Source: Massilia niastensis DSM 21313 (GTDB lineage Bacteria > Pseudomonadota > Gammaproteobacteria > Burkholderiales > Burkholderiaceae_D). From it: a stretch of DNA of 64,000 nucleotides. Location: NCBI RefSeq assembly GCF_000382345.1, contig NZ_KB908095.1:1-64000 (forward strand), given 5' to 3'. A model generated the notes under the pieces. The model had not been told where the DNA came from and ran no database searches. It saw only the letters and a program-made list of their open reading frames with translations. Made by a program: the position numbers and the translations under genes. This document shows positions 37,485-44,877 of the stretch, one piece after another. Every line of letters starts with the position of its first letter. Positions within the stretch are counted from its first letter, which is position 1.

Positions 37485-38951
37485 ATGAACACCACTTTGA
37501 TCACTTTTGTCGTGCTCTACCTGCTGGGTACGCTTGCACTCGGGATGTAGGCAGGCACGCGGATCAAGAATACCAGCGACTTCGCGGTCGCCGGACGCAG
37601 CCTGCCACTGGTCATGGTGATCACCACCACCTTCGCCACCTGGTTCGGCGCCGAGACCGTGATGGGCGTGCCGGCCAAGTTCGTCCAGGGCGGCCTGAAC
37701 GCCGTGATCGAAGACCCGTTCGGCGCCGGCACCTGCCTGATCCTGGTCGGCCTGTTCTTCGCCACCAAGCTGTACAAGCTGAACTTGCTCACCATCGGCG
37801 ACTACTACCGCCAGCGCTACGGCAAGGGCATCGAGGTGTTCTGCTCGGTCGCCATCATCCTGAGCTACCTGGGCTGGGTGGCGGCGCAGATCACCGCGCT
37901 CGGCCTGGTGTTCTCGGTGCTGACCAATGGCGCGATGGCGCCGGCCACCGGCATGATCATCGGCACCCTGGCGGTGCTGGTCTACGTGGTGGTGGGCGGC
38001 TTCCTGGCCGTGGCGATCACCGACTTCATCCAGATGATCGTGCTGGTCGTGGGCATGAGCGTCATCGCCTTCTTCGCGGCCGACCTGGCCGGCGGGCCCG
38101 ACAAGGTGCTGGCGATGGCGCAGCAGGCCGACCTGTGGCGCATCCTGCCGGAACCGACCTTCACCGACATCGTGTTCTTCATCGGCGCGGCCATCACCAT
38201 GATGTTCGGCAGCATCCCGCAGCAGGACGTGTTCCAGCGCGTGATGTCGGCCAAGAATGCGCCGACCGCGCGCAGCGGCGCCGTGATCGGCGGCGCCAGC
38301 TACATCCTGTTCGGCTTCGTCCCGATGTTCATCGTGGCGGCGGCCGTGGTGGTGATGGGCGATAACGCGATGGACATCGCCAAGAACGACTACCAGCGCC
38401 TGCTGCCGACCTTCGTGATGACCAAGATGCCGCTCGTCATGCAGATCCTGTTCTTCGGCGCGCTGCTGTCGGCGATCAAGAGCACCTCGTCGGCGACCCT
38501 GCTGGCGCCGTCGACCAGCTTCGTCGAGAACATCCTGAAGAACCTGCGTCCAGGCATGAACGACCGCCAGCAGCTGTTCGCGATGCGCGTATCCGTGGTG
38601 GTCTTCGCGGCCATCGTGCTGGCGTATGCGATCGCCATGGAAGGCACCTCGATCTACGAACTGGTGTCGAGCGCCTACCAGGTGACCCTGGTGGGAGCCT
38701 TCGTGCCGCTGGTGATGGGCCTGTACTGGTCGCGCGCGACCACCCAGGGCGCGATCCTGTCGATCGGCGCCGGCATCTTCGTGTGGCTGCTGTTCTTCCC
38801 GCAGATCTCGACCCTGGGCGAGCACTTCCCGGGCCAGCTGGCCGGGCTGCTGGCGGCGTTTGCCGGCATGTTCGTGGGGTCGCTGGCGCCGCAGGTGCTC
38901 AAGAACCGGCATGAGCCGCCGAAGCACGTGGCGGGCGCCGGCGCTGCTTGA
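37485..38951 (+). pseudogene. Sodium:solute symporter interrupted by an in-frame amber codon
   Basis: The frame from ATG 37485 reads MNTTLITFVVLYLLGTLALG (first helix), then Met, then TAG at 37548-37550, then continues as AGTRIKNTSDFAVAGRSLPL and a full SSS transporter to 38951. With the stop read through, it is 488 codons, a normal length. A single TGG to TAG change (Trp codon) explains it. Later signatures are intact (NDYQRLLPTFV, SAIKSTSSATLLAPSTS). A restart at ATG 37614 would lose the first helix and has no ribosome site. The position in the polyamine region suggests a putrescine or related-amine carrier. A sequencing error cannot be excluded. Confidence 0.8.
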
Positions 38952-38964
38952 GGGAGACAGCGCT

Positions 38965-39065
38965 GTAGGGTGGACGGGTTTCCCGTCCACGCGTTCAACC
39001 AGCGCATGCGTGAGCACAACGCGTGATGTGGTTGAACGCGTGGACGGCACAGCCGTCCACCCTAC
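38965..39065. repeat. 101-bp palindromic repeat with nested hairpins
   Basis: The outer arms GTAGGGTGGACGG and CCGTCCACCCTAC are complementary, as are the inner arms CGCGTTCAACCA and TGGTTGAACGCG. GGACGGGTTTCCCGTCC forms its own hairpin. The end overlaps the TAG stop of the aminotransferase gene at 39062-39064. This is the structure of a REP/BIME-type extragenic palindrome. Confidence 0.85.
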
Positions 39066-40495
39066 GCCATCCACCCTCTCTCCCTCACCTCCTCCAGCGT
39101 CAGGTCCAGGCAGTACCGGATCCTGTCCACCATCTCGTCGATCTGCGCCACCGTGATCGACAGCGGCGGCGCCACGATCATGCGGTCGCCCACCGCGCGC
39201 ATGATGACCCCGTTGTCGAACATGTGCTGCCGGCACAGCATCCCCACCGCGTGCATCGGCGCGAACGCCACGCAGTCGTGCACCGTCTCCCCCTTGCGCC
39301 GCACCAGGTTGAGCCCCGCCGCCAGCCCGCAGGTCTCGGCATGCCCGACCAGCGGATGCGCGACCAGGGACGTGAAGCGCGCCTTCAGGTGCGGCCCGGT
39401 CTCCAGCGCCACCCGCTCGACCAGCCGCTCCTCGATCAGGATGCGGATGTTCTCGAGCGCCGCCGTGCACGCCACCGGATGCCCGGAATACGTGAAGCCG
39501 TGGTTGAAGTCGCCGCCCTTCTCGATCAGGGTGTGCGCCACCCGGCTGCCCACCAGCACCCCGCCCAGCGGCACGTAGCCCGAGGTCACGCCCTTGGCGA
39601 AGGCGATCAGGTCGGGCTGCGCGCCCATCAGCTCGCAGCCGAACCAGGCGCCCAGCCGGCCGAACCCGCAGATCACTTCGTCGGACACCAGCAGGATGTC
39701 GTACTTGTCGCAGATGCGCTGCACCTCGGGCCAGTAGGTCGAGGGCGGGATGATGACGCCGCCCGCGCCCTGGACCGGCTCGCCGATGAAGGCGGCCACC
39801 TTGTCCGGCCCGGCGTCGAGGATCTTCGCTTCCAGCCAGCCCGCCGCTTCCAGGCCGAATTCCGCTTCGCTCATGCCGCGCCCGTTCTCGGCGTAGTTCG
39901 GCTGGTCGATGTGGACGATGCCGGGAATCGGCAGCCCGCCCTGCGCATGCATGGCCGCCATGCCGCCCAGCGAGGCGCCCGCCATCGTGCTGCCATGGTA
40001 GGCGTTGCGGCGGCTGATGATGACCTGGCGCTCCGGCTGGCCCATCAGGTGCCAGTAGCGGCGCACCATGCGCACGATGGTGTCGTTGGCTTCCGAGCCC
40101 GAATTGGTGAAGAACACGTGCTCGAACTGCGGCGGCGCGAGGTCCGCCAGCAGCGCCGCCAGCTTCACGGCCGGCACGTTGGTGGTGTTGAAGAAGCTGT
40201 TGTAGAACGGCAGGGCCAGCATCTGGGCATGCACCGCGTCGGCGATGCTGGCGCGGCCATAGCCGGCGTTCACGCACCACAGTCCGGCCATGCCGTCGAT
40301 GATTTTCTTGCCCTCCGAATCCCACAGGTAGATGCCGTCGCCGCGCACGATCACGCGCGCGCCGCGCTCACGCAGCGCGCCGTGGTCGGTGAACGGATGC
40401 AGGTAGTGCGCCGCATCGAGCTGCTGCAGCGTTTGCGTATCGAAGCTGTCCTGGGCCGGCGCGCGCAGGGTGACCGCCGTGCTGTTGGTTTCCAT
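39062..40495 (-). CDS. spuC: Class III aminotransferase, putrescine-pyruvate type (SpuC-like)
   Basis: This 477-residue PLP enzyme has the PLP lysine at Lys301 in AFAKGVTSGYVPL, the aspartate in LLVSDEVICGFGRLG, and NSGSEANDT binding phosphate. The fold and length fit omega-amino acid:pyruvate or putrescine:pyruvate aminotransferases. With the puuA-like, puuC-like and puuD genes around it, it likely removes the amino group from putrescine or its glutamyl form. It has a 43-base gap to the synthetase upstream on the same strand, so the two are probably cotranscribed. Its stop lies inside a palindromic repeat. Confidence 0.86.
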   Translation of the reverse strand: METNSTAVTLRAPAQDSFDTQTLQQLDAAHYLHPFTDHGALRERGARVIVRGDGIYLWDSEGKKIIDGMAGLWCVNAGYGRASIADAVHAQMLALPFYNSFFNTTNVPAVKLAALLADLAPPQFEHVFFTNSGSEANDTIVRMVRRYWHLMGQPERQVIISRRNAYHGSTMAGASLGGMAAMHAQGGLPIPGIVHIDQPNYAENGRGMSEAEFGLEAAGWLEAKILDAGPDKVAAFIGEPVQGAGGVIIPPSTYWPEVQRICDKYDILLVSDEVICGFGRLGAWFGCELMGAQPDLIAFAKGVTSGYVPLGGVLVGSRVAHTLIEKGGDFNHGFTYSGHPVACTAALENIRILIEERLVERVALETGPHLKARFTSLVAHPLVGHAETCGLAAGLNLVRRKGETVHDCVAFAPMHAVGMLCRQHMFDNGVIMRAVGDRMIVAPPLSITVAQIDEMVDRIRYCLDLTLEEVRERGWMA

Positions 40496-40538
40496 GATCG
40501 ACTCCCATCGTTTCGAACCTTTATATGCTGGCGACGCT

Positions 40539-41909
40539 TCAGACGTGCAGCAGCAGGTGCTCGCGCTCCCACGGGCTGATCACGGTCATGAATTCCTGGT
40601 GTTCGAGGTCCTTCACCGCCGAATAGACGTCGATGAAGCGCTCGCCCAGGATGTCGCGCAGGCGGTCTTCGCGGCGCAGCTGGGTGATGGCCTCGGACAG
40701 GCCTTGCGGCAGCTCGACCGGCATCTGGTAGGCGCTGCCCTCGACCATCGGCGACGGCTCGATGTGCTCGATCATGCCGAGGTAGCCGCAGGCCAGGGTC
40801 ACTGCCAGTGCGAGATACGGGTTGGCGTCGGCGCCGATGACGCGGTTTTCCACACGGCGGTCCTGCGAACCCGACATCGGCACCCGGAAGCCCACGGTGC
40901 GGTTGTCGATGCCCCATTGCAGGTTGATCGGCGCGGCGGTGTGGCGCACGATGCGGCGGTAGGAATTGACGTAGGGAGCAACGATCGCCATCGCCGATGG
41001 CATGTAGCGCTGCAGTCCGCCGATGTAGTAGCTGAACAGCGTCGATGGCGAACCGTCGTCGTTGCTGAAGATGTTGCGGCCGGAGTCGGCGTTCACCACG
41101 CTCTGGTGCACGTGCATCGCCGAACCCGGCTCGCCCGCCATCGGCTTGGCCATGAAGGTGGCGTACATGTCGTGCTTGAGCGCCGCTTCGCGCAGGGTGC
41201 GCTTGAAGTAGAACACCTTGTCGGCCAGGCCGAGCGGCTCGCCGTGCTGGAAGTTGATTTCCATCTGGCCGGCGCCGATCTCGTGGATCAGGGTGTCGAC
41301 GTCGAGGCTCATCATCTCGCAGTAGTCGTAGATGTCCTCGAACAGCGGGTCGAATTCGTTGACCGCGTCGATGCTGTACACCTGGCGGCTGGTCTCGGCG
41401 CGGCCGCTGCGCCCGATCGGGGCGGCCAGCGGCAGGTCGGGGTCGATGTTCTTGGCGGTAAGGTAGAACTCCAGCTCGGGCGCGACCAGCGGCTTCCAGC
41501 CGCGCTGCGCATACAGCTTGAGCACGCGGCGCAGCACGCTGCGCGGCGCGAAATCGACCAGCTTGCCATCGGAGAAATAGCAGTCGTGGATCACCTGCGC
41601 GGTCGGATCGACCGCCCACGGCACCATCGTGATGGTGCCCGGATCGGCCTTCAGGATCATGTCGCGGTCGGTGGTGGCGATGGCGCGGTCGTAGGCGTCG
41701 TCGTGGTTCGGGGTGTTGCCGGTGACGGTCATGCCGAGCACGACCTCCGGCAGGCGCATGCCCCGGTCTTCAGTGAATTTCACGCGCGGCAGGATCTTGC
41801 CGCGGGCGACGCCGGTCAGGTCGGGGACCAGGCATTCGATTTCGGTGACTCGCTTTGCATTGAGCCACTCTTCCATGTCGGTATAGCTGAAATTGTCGCG
41901 GATTGCCAT
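40539..41909 (-). CDS. puuA: Gamma-glutamylputrescine synthetase-like ligase
   Basis: This 456-residue glutamine synthetase family ligase joins glutamate to putrescine with ATP. N-terminal text is PDLTGVARGKILPRVKF; metal site text is APELEFYLTAK and EIGAGQMEINFQHGE; MHVHQSV and the C-terminal SPWEREHLLLHV are also typical of PuuA. It differs enough from the copy at 32537 to suggest separate amine preference. It lies between puuD (upstream in transcription, 113 bases) and the aminotransferase. Confidence 0.88.
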   Translation of the reverse strand: MAIRDNFSYTDMEEWLNAKRVTEIECLVPDLTGVARGKILPRVKFTEDRGMRLPEVVLGMTVTGNTPNHDDAYDRAIATTDRDMILKADPGTITMVPWAVDPTAQVIHDCYFSDGKLVDFAPRSVLRRVLKLYAQRGWKPLVAPELEFYLTAKNIDPDLPLAAPIGRSGRAETSRQVYSIDAVNEFDPLFEDIYDYCEMMSLDVDTLIHEIGAGQMEINFQHGEPLGLADKVFYFKRTLREAALKHDMYATFMAKPMAGEPGSAMHVHQSVVNADSGRNIFSNDDGSPSTLFSYYIGGLQRYMPSAMAIVAPYVNSYRRIVRHTAAPINLQWGIDNRTVGFRVPMSGSQDRRVENRVIGADANPYLALAVTLACGYLGMIEHIEPSPMVEGSAYQMPVELPQGLSEAITQLRREDRLRDILGERFIDVYSAVKDLEHQEFMTVISPWEREHLLLHV

Positions 41910-42022
41910 GATTGCCTCTCTGTCTTGAAACGTAAGCGCGCGCGCACGGCACCGCCGGGCGCGCTGATGCAGCAGGCAGGGAAGCTAGGGGACGGGACGC
42001 GCCGCCCATTTCTCGCAGGCGG

Positions 42023-42781
42023 TCATCCTCGGCTCCGGCGCTGTTCGCGGTAGGTGCGGCAAGCCTGGCCGAACGCCCCGAACATCTTCATCGAGAAAGG
42101 ATTGTGCTGGATACGCCACTCGGGATGCCATTGCACCGCCAGCGTGAAACCCGGGGAGTCGGCCACCGTGAAGGCCTCGACGAGTCCGTCCTCGGCGACC
42201 GCTTCGACCGTCAGTCCGGGCGCGAGTTCGGCCACGCCCTGCCCGTGCAGCGAATTGACGGGGATTTCGGGAACGCCGAGGATGCCCTCGAGGAAGCCGC
42301 CCGTCGTGATCTGCACGTTGTGGGCATCGCCATACTGCTCGTCCATGCCCAGGTCGGGTTTCTCGCGGTGGTCGAACTTGCCCGCCACCGACTGCACCGC
42401 CTGGTGCAGGCTGCCGCCCAGCGCCACGTTCATCTCCTGGAAGCCGCGGCAGATCGCGATGATCGGCACGCCGCGCTTCACCGCTTCGCGAATCAGGGGC
42501 AAGGTGGTCTGGTCGCGCGCCGGGTCCTGCGGCAGCGAGGGATCGAGCAATTCCTGCGAGTAATAGCTGGGATGGACGTTCGATGCCGAGCCGGTCAGCA
42601 TGATGCCGTCGATGAGCGCGAACACGGTTTCCAGATCGAGCGACGCGCCAAGCGACGGCAGGATCATGGGAGCGCAGTCGGCGCCAAGGACGACGGCGTC
42701 GACATACTTGTGCTGGGCGGCGTGGTAAGGATGTTCGCCGAAATCACGCGTGCACGCAGGGACGATGACGAGGGGGCGCAT
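42023..42781 (-). CDS. puuD: Gamma-glutamyl-gamma-aminobutyrate hydrolase
   Basis: This 252-residue class I glutamine amidotransferase-like hydrolase releases GABA and glutamate from gamma-glutamyl-GABA. The nucleophile is Cys111 in IIAICRGFQEMNVALGG, with His in AVQWHPEW near residue 220. ATG 42781 (MRPLVIVPACTRD) is used; nine codons upstream are also open. It is the first gene of a minus-strand run with puuA and spuC. The GABA produced would need a GABA aminotransferase, which is not in the window, before the dehydrogenase at 46441. Confidence 0.92.
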   Translation of the reverse strand: MRPLVIVPACTRDFGEHPYHAAQHKYVDAVVLGADCAPMILPSLGASLDLETVFALIDGIMLTGSASNVHPSYYSQELLDPSLPQDPARDQTTLPLIREAVKRGVPIIAICRGFQEMNVALGGSLHQAVQSVAGKFDHREKPDLGMDEQYGDAHNVQITTGGFLEGILGVPEIPVNSLHGQGVAELAPGLTVEAVAEDGLVEAFTVADSPGFTLAVQWHPEWRIQHNPFSMKMFGAFGQACRTYREQRRSRG

Positions 42782-43147
42782 GGTTTCCACCTTGTGGTTG
42801 AAGCGCACGAAACCATGATACGAGCAATCTGGTCCGAACGCGAGGGGCCGTTAATCCAGATCAAACACAGCGCGATTGGTCCGCGCTTCTCCTGCCGATC
42901 TGCTAGTAAAAATGCGATTCCATATCAAAATCTTAACGCCAATCGCCGAGTGATGCCAACACGGCTCGACAGTAGACTCGAAGGCCAGTGCTCTGAAGAA
43001 AGGGCTTTATTTCAACTAATGTTTCAACCTGATTACTTCGCTATAGGTAAAGCAAGCGAAGTGGCGTCCCACCATGAGGGATGGATCAGAATTAATATTT
43101 CATTCGGAAAATTCGATGAATTCCATAGAAAGTTTTAGCAATAGACT
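42782..43147. other. AT-richer intergenic stretch upstream of the PEP-CTERM pair
   Basis: No recognisable gene. A 61-codon open frame from ATG 42953 to 43138 on the plus strand has no ribosome site and no family resemblance. The base composition drops clearly towards A/T compared with both sides, as in the promoter zone that follows. It also holds the puuD promoter, which was not pinpointed. Confidence 0.5.
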
Positions 43148-43166
43148 TTGTCGACGAATTTTACAT
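43148..43166 (+). promoter_or_regulatory. Conserved upstream motif of PEP-CTERM gene 1
   Basis: TTGTCGACGAATTTTACAT here matches TTGTCGGCGAACTTTACAT before the second gene at 17 of 19 bases. It ends about 62 bases before the -24 box. This suggests an enhancer-type site for a sigma-54 activator (PrsR in family knowledge); that identity is inferred. Confidence 0.6.
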
Positions 43167-43228
43167 ATACGCTTGTTAAATTTTTGTTAATTCCTATAAG
43201 CATTTGATTTTATGAAATATTATCTTTA

Positions 43229-43244
43229 TGGCATGGCATTTGCA
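43229..43244 (+). promoter_or_regulatory. Sigma-54 promoter of PEP-CTERM gene 1
   Basis: TGGCATG, four bases, TTGCA gives the -24 and -12 elements with the right spacing. It is about 75 bases before the ATG. The element agrees with the stronger match before the second gene. Confidence 0.85.
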
Positions 43245-43318
43245 TAGACTGTCAGTGCTTCCAGCAAGGGGATGAAGGAAGTACCGAAGTATTCCAACAA
43301 CAAACCTGGAGTGTCCAA

Positions 43319-43885
43319 ATGAAAGCCATGAAAACCCTGATCGCCGCAGCAGCCGTCGCCCTCTGCGCTTCCGGCGCCGCAAATGCCTCTATCGTTACCG
43401 ATACGCTCTACCCGCTGAAGACGATCACGACCGCGACTTCGCCCTACACCTACTGGCACGACCTGACCGATAACGGCGTGCCGGGTTCGGCGACGGTGAA
43501 CTGGGCCTCACTGGATGTCTACCTGGCCGACCCGCTGCTCGGCAACGAAAAGGTCACGTTCAAGTTCAACGGTACCAATGCGACCAGCGTGCAGAACGTG
43601 CCGTTCCTCGGCCAGAACTACACCTTCGGCGTCGCCACCTCGCTGCTCTCCACCGGTCTGCTGCAGGTCGCGCTGAGCGTCGGCTGCAACGGCAGCATCT
43701 TCGGCCTGTGCTGGAACCAGCAGACCGTCACGCTCGTGAAATCCGAACTGACGGCCGACATCACCCCGATTCCGGAACCTGCCACGCTGCTCACGCTGGG
43801 CGCCGGCCTGCTGGGACTGGGCGCGGTCCGTCGCCGCCATGCCGCGCGCAGCACCGAGCAACTGGGCACTGCCGTCCCGGCCTAG
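43319..43885 (+). CDS. PEP-CTERM sorted secreted protein, paralogue 1
   Basis: This 188-residue exported protein has a signal peptide ending at about GAANA (residue 23). The PEP-CTERM anchor is at 152-173: PEP, a hydrophobic stretch (TLLTLGAGLLGLGA) and an Arg cluster (RRRH). An exosortase (XrtA type) would recognise and cleave this. The middle is a beta-rich domain with NWASLDVYLADP and a Cys pair (123 and 131, in SVGC...LCW). It shares this layout with the next gene. The role, probably in matrix or surface assembly, is inferred. No exosortase gene is visible here. Confidence 0.87.
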   Translation: MKAMKTLIAAAAVALCASGAANASIVTDTLYPLKTITTATSPYTYWHDLTDNGVPGSATVNWASLDVYLADPLLGNEKVTFKFNGTNATSVQNVPFLGQNYTFGVATSLLSTGLLQVALSVGCNGSIFGLCWNQQTVTLVKSELTADITPIPEPATLLTLGAGLLGLGAVRRRHAARSTEQLGTAVPA

Positions 43886-44133
43886 GAGCCGGTCCGCGCT
43901 CACCCGCGCAATCGGGTGGGCGCAGCCTCGCCGCAGGCCGGCCGGCGCCTGGCCGACCTGACGGTGACGCGATTCCTGTCCACGCATTGCCCCCGGGCCG
44001 GACGCTGAAGCGGCGCCTGCCGTCCACCCGCCACATTCCCTCCTCTTTTCCAGCTCCGAAGCCTCAGCCTCGACGCCCAAGCCTTGGCGCATTCGCAAGC
44101 AGGATGAGCATCTGGAAAGTTTCCTCCTGCGCC
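43886..44133. other. Region after PEP-CTERM gene 1, with hairpin
   Basis: A GCGCTCACCCG/CGGGTGGGCGC hairpin (43896-43923, one G-T wobble) follows the stop and may end transcription, although it lacks a T-run. The rest, up to the upstream motif of the second gene, shows no gene. GC is high here and falls sharply after about 44150. Confidence 0.5.
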
Positions 44134-44152
44134 TTGTCGGCGAACTTTACAT
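44134..44152 (+). promoter_or_regulatory. Conserved upstream motif of PEP-CTERM gene 2
   Basis: TTGTCGGCGAACTTTACAT parallels the motif at 43148. It ends 61 bases before the -24 box, within one base of the distance seen for gene 1. Conservation of sequence and spacing argues for a common activator site. Confidence 0.6.
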
Positions 44153-44213
44153 TTGGCTCGGCAGATTCTTACAAATTTTTTTAAGTACATGATTTTCCAA
44201 GCTATTTTTACCT

Positions 44214-44229
44214 TGGCACGCCGCTTGCA
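44214..44229 (+). promoter_or_regulatory. Sigma-54 promoter of PEP-CTERM gene 2
   Basis: TGGCACG, CCGC, TTGCA is a perfect -24/-12 match. It lies about 64 bases upstream of the ATG. Both paralogues also share the leader text CTGGAGTGTCCAA just before the start codon. Confidence 0.9.
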
Positions 44230-44292
44230 AAGACCTCCAGTGTAAATATATGAATTACCGAAAGTAACTCATCAATTATCTGGAGTGTCCAA

Positions 44293-44862
44293 ATGAAAGT
44301 AATGAAAAGATTGATCGGTGCAGCCACCCTTGCCCTGGGTGTCTGCGGTGCTGCCCAGGCGAACATCATTACGGACACGTTCAATCCGTCCGACGTGAAG
44401 ATCACGACAAGCAAGCCTTACGAGTACAAGCACGACCTGAGCGGCGAGGACCTGTCCGATGCCACGGTGGAATGGGCCAAGCTGTCGGTCGTCCTGCGCG
44501 ATCCGAGCCTGAACTTCCTGGAAACGGTCACCTTCAACTTCGAAGGCGAGCAGAAGAAGGTCGTGAAGAACGTGGACTGGAAAGGGGAAAAATACCAGTT
44601 CGGCCTGCTGACCTCGCTGCTCGACGACGGCATCCTGAACGTCAAGATCAGCGTCGGCTGCACCAATCTCATCATCATCTGCCTGCCCCAGGATGTCTGG
44701 TTCGACAGGTCGACCTTGAAGATCAAGCTCTCGCACACGGACCCGAACCCGACCCCGGTGCCTGAACCGGCGACCCTGCTGTCGCTCGGCGCCGGCCTGC
44801 TCGGCCTGAGCGCGGCCCGCCGCCGCGCCGCGCGCAGGGGCCGGTCCGGCCAGGGCGCCTGA
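44293..44862 (+). CDS. PEP-CTERM sorted secreted protein, paralogue 2
   Basis: This 189-residue exported protein has a signal peptide ending near AAQAN (residue 24). PEP is at 157-159 with the anchor helix LLSLGAGLLGLSA and RRRAARR. The central domain matches paralogue 1 in order (ATVEWAKLSVVLRDP, YQFGLLTSLL, SVGC) and keeps a Cys pair (123 and 130). It carries more Lys and Glu than its neighbour, so the surface differs. It comes 407 bases after the first and has its own promoter, so the two can be expressed together or separately. Confidence 0.87.
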   Translation: MKVMKRLIGAATLALGVCGAAQANIITDTFNPSDVKITTSKPYEYKHDLSGEDLSDATVEWAKLSVVLRDPSLNFLETVTFNFEGEQKKVVKNVDWKGEKYQFGLLTSLLDDGILNVKISVGCTNLIIICLPQDVWFDRSTLKIKLSHTDPNPTPVPEPATLLSLGAGLLGLSAARRRAARRGRSGQGA

Positions 44863-44877
44863 CCGGACCGGCCGTGC

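Noticed and set aside
37548..37550. TAG read as pyrrolysine or programmed readthrough
   Set aside because: No downstream structure, and the organism type is not known for such recoding. A point mutation or sequencing error is simpler.
37353..40325. Long minus-strand frame opposite the symporter
   Set aside because: Arg/His/Gly-rich translation, no family match, and it covers the symporter and part of the aminotransferase in wrong phases.
42953..43138. 61-codon open frame upstream of the PEP-CTERM genes
   Set aside because: No ribosome site, no recognisable domain, and it lies in promoter-like AT-rich DNA.
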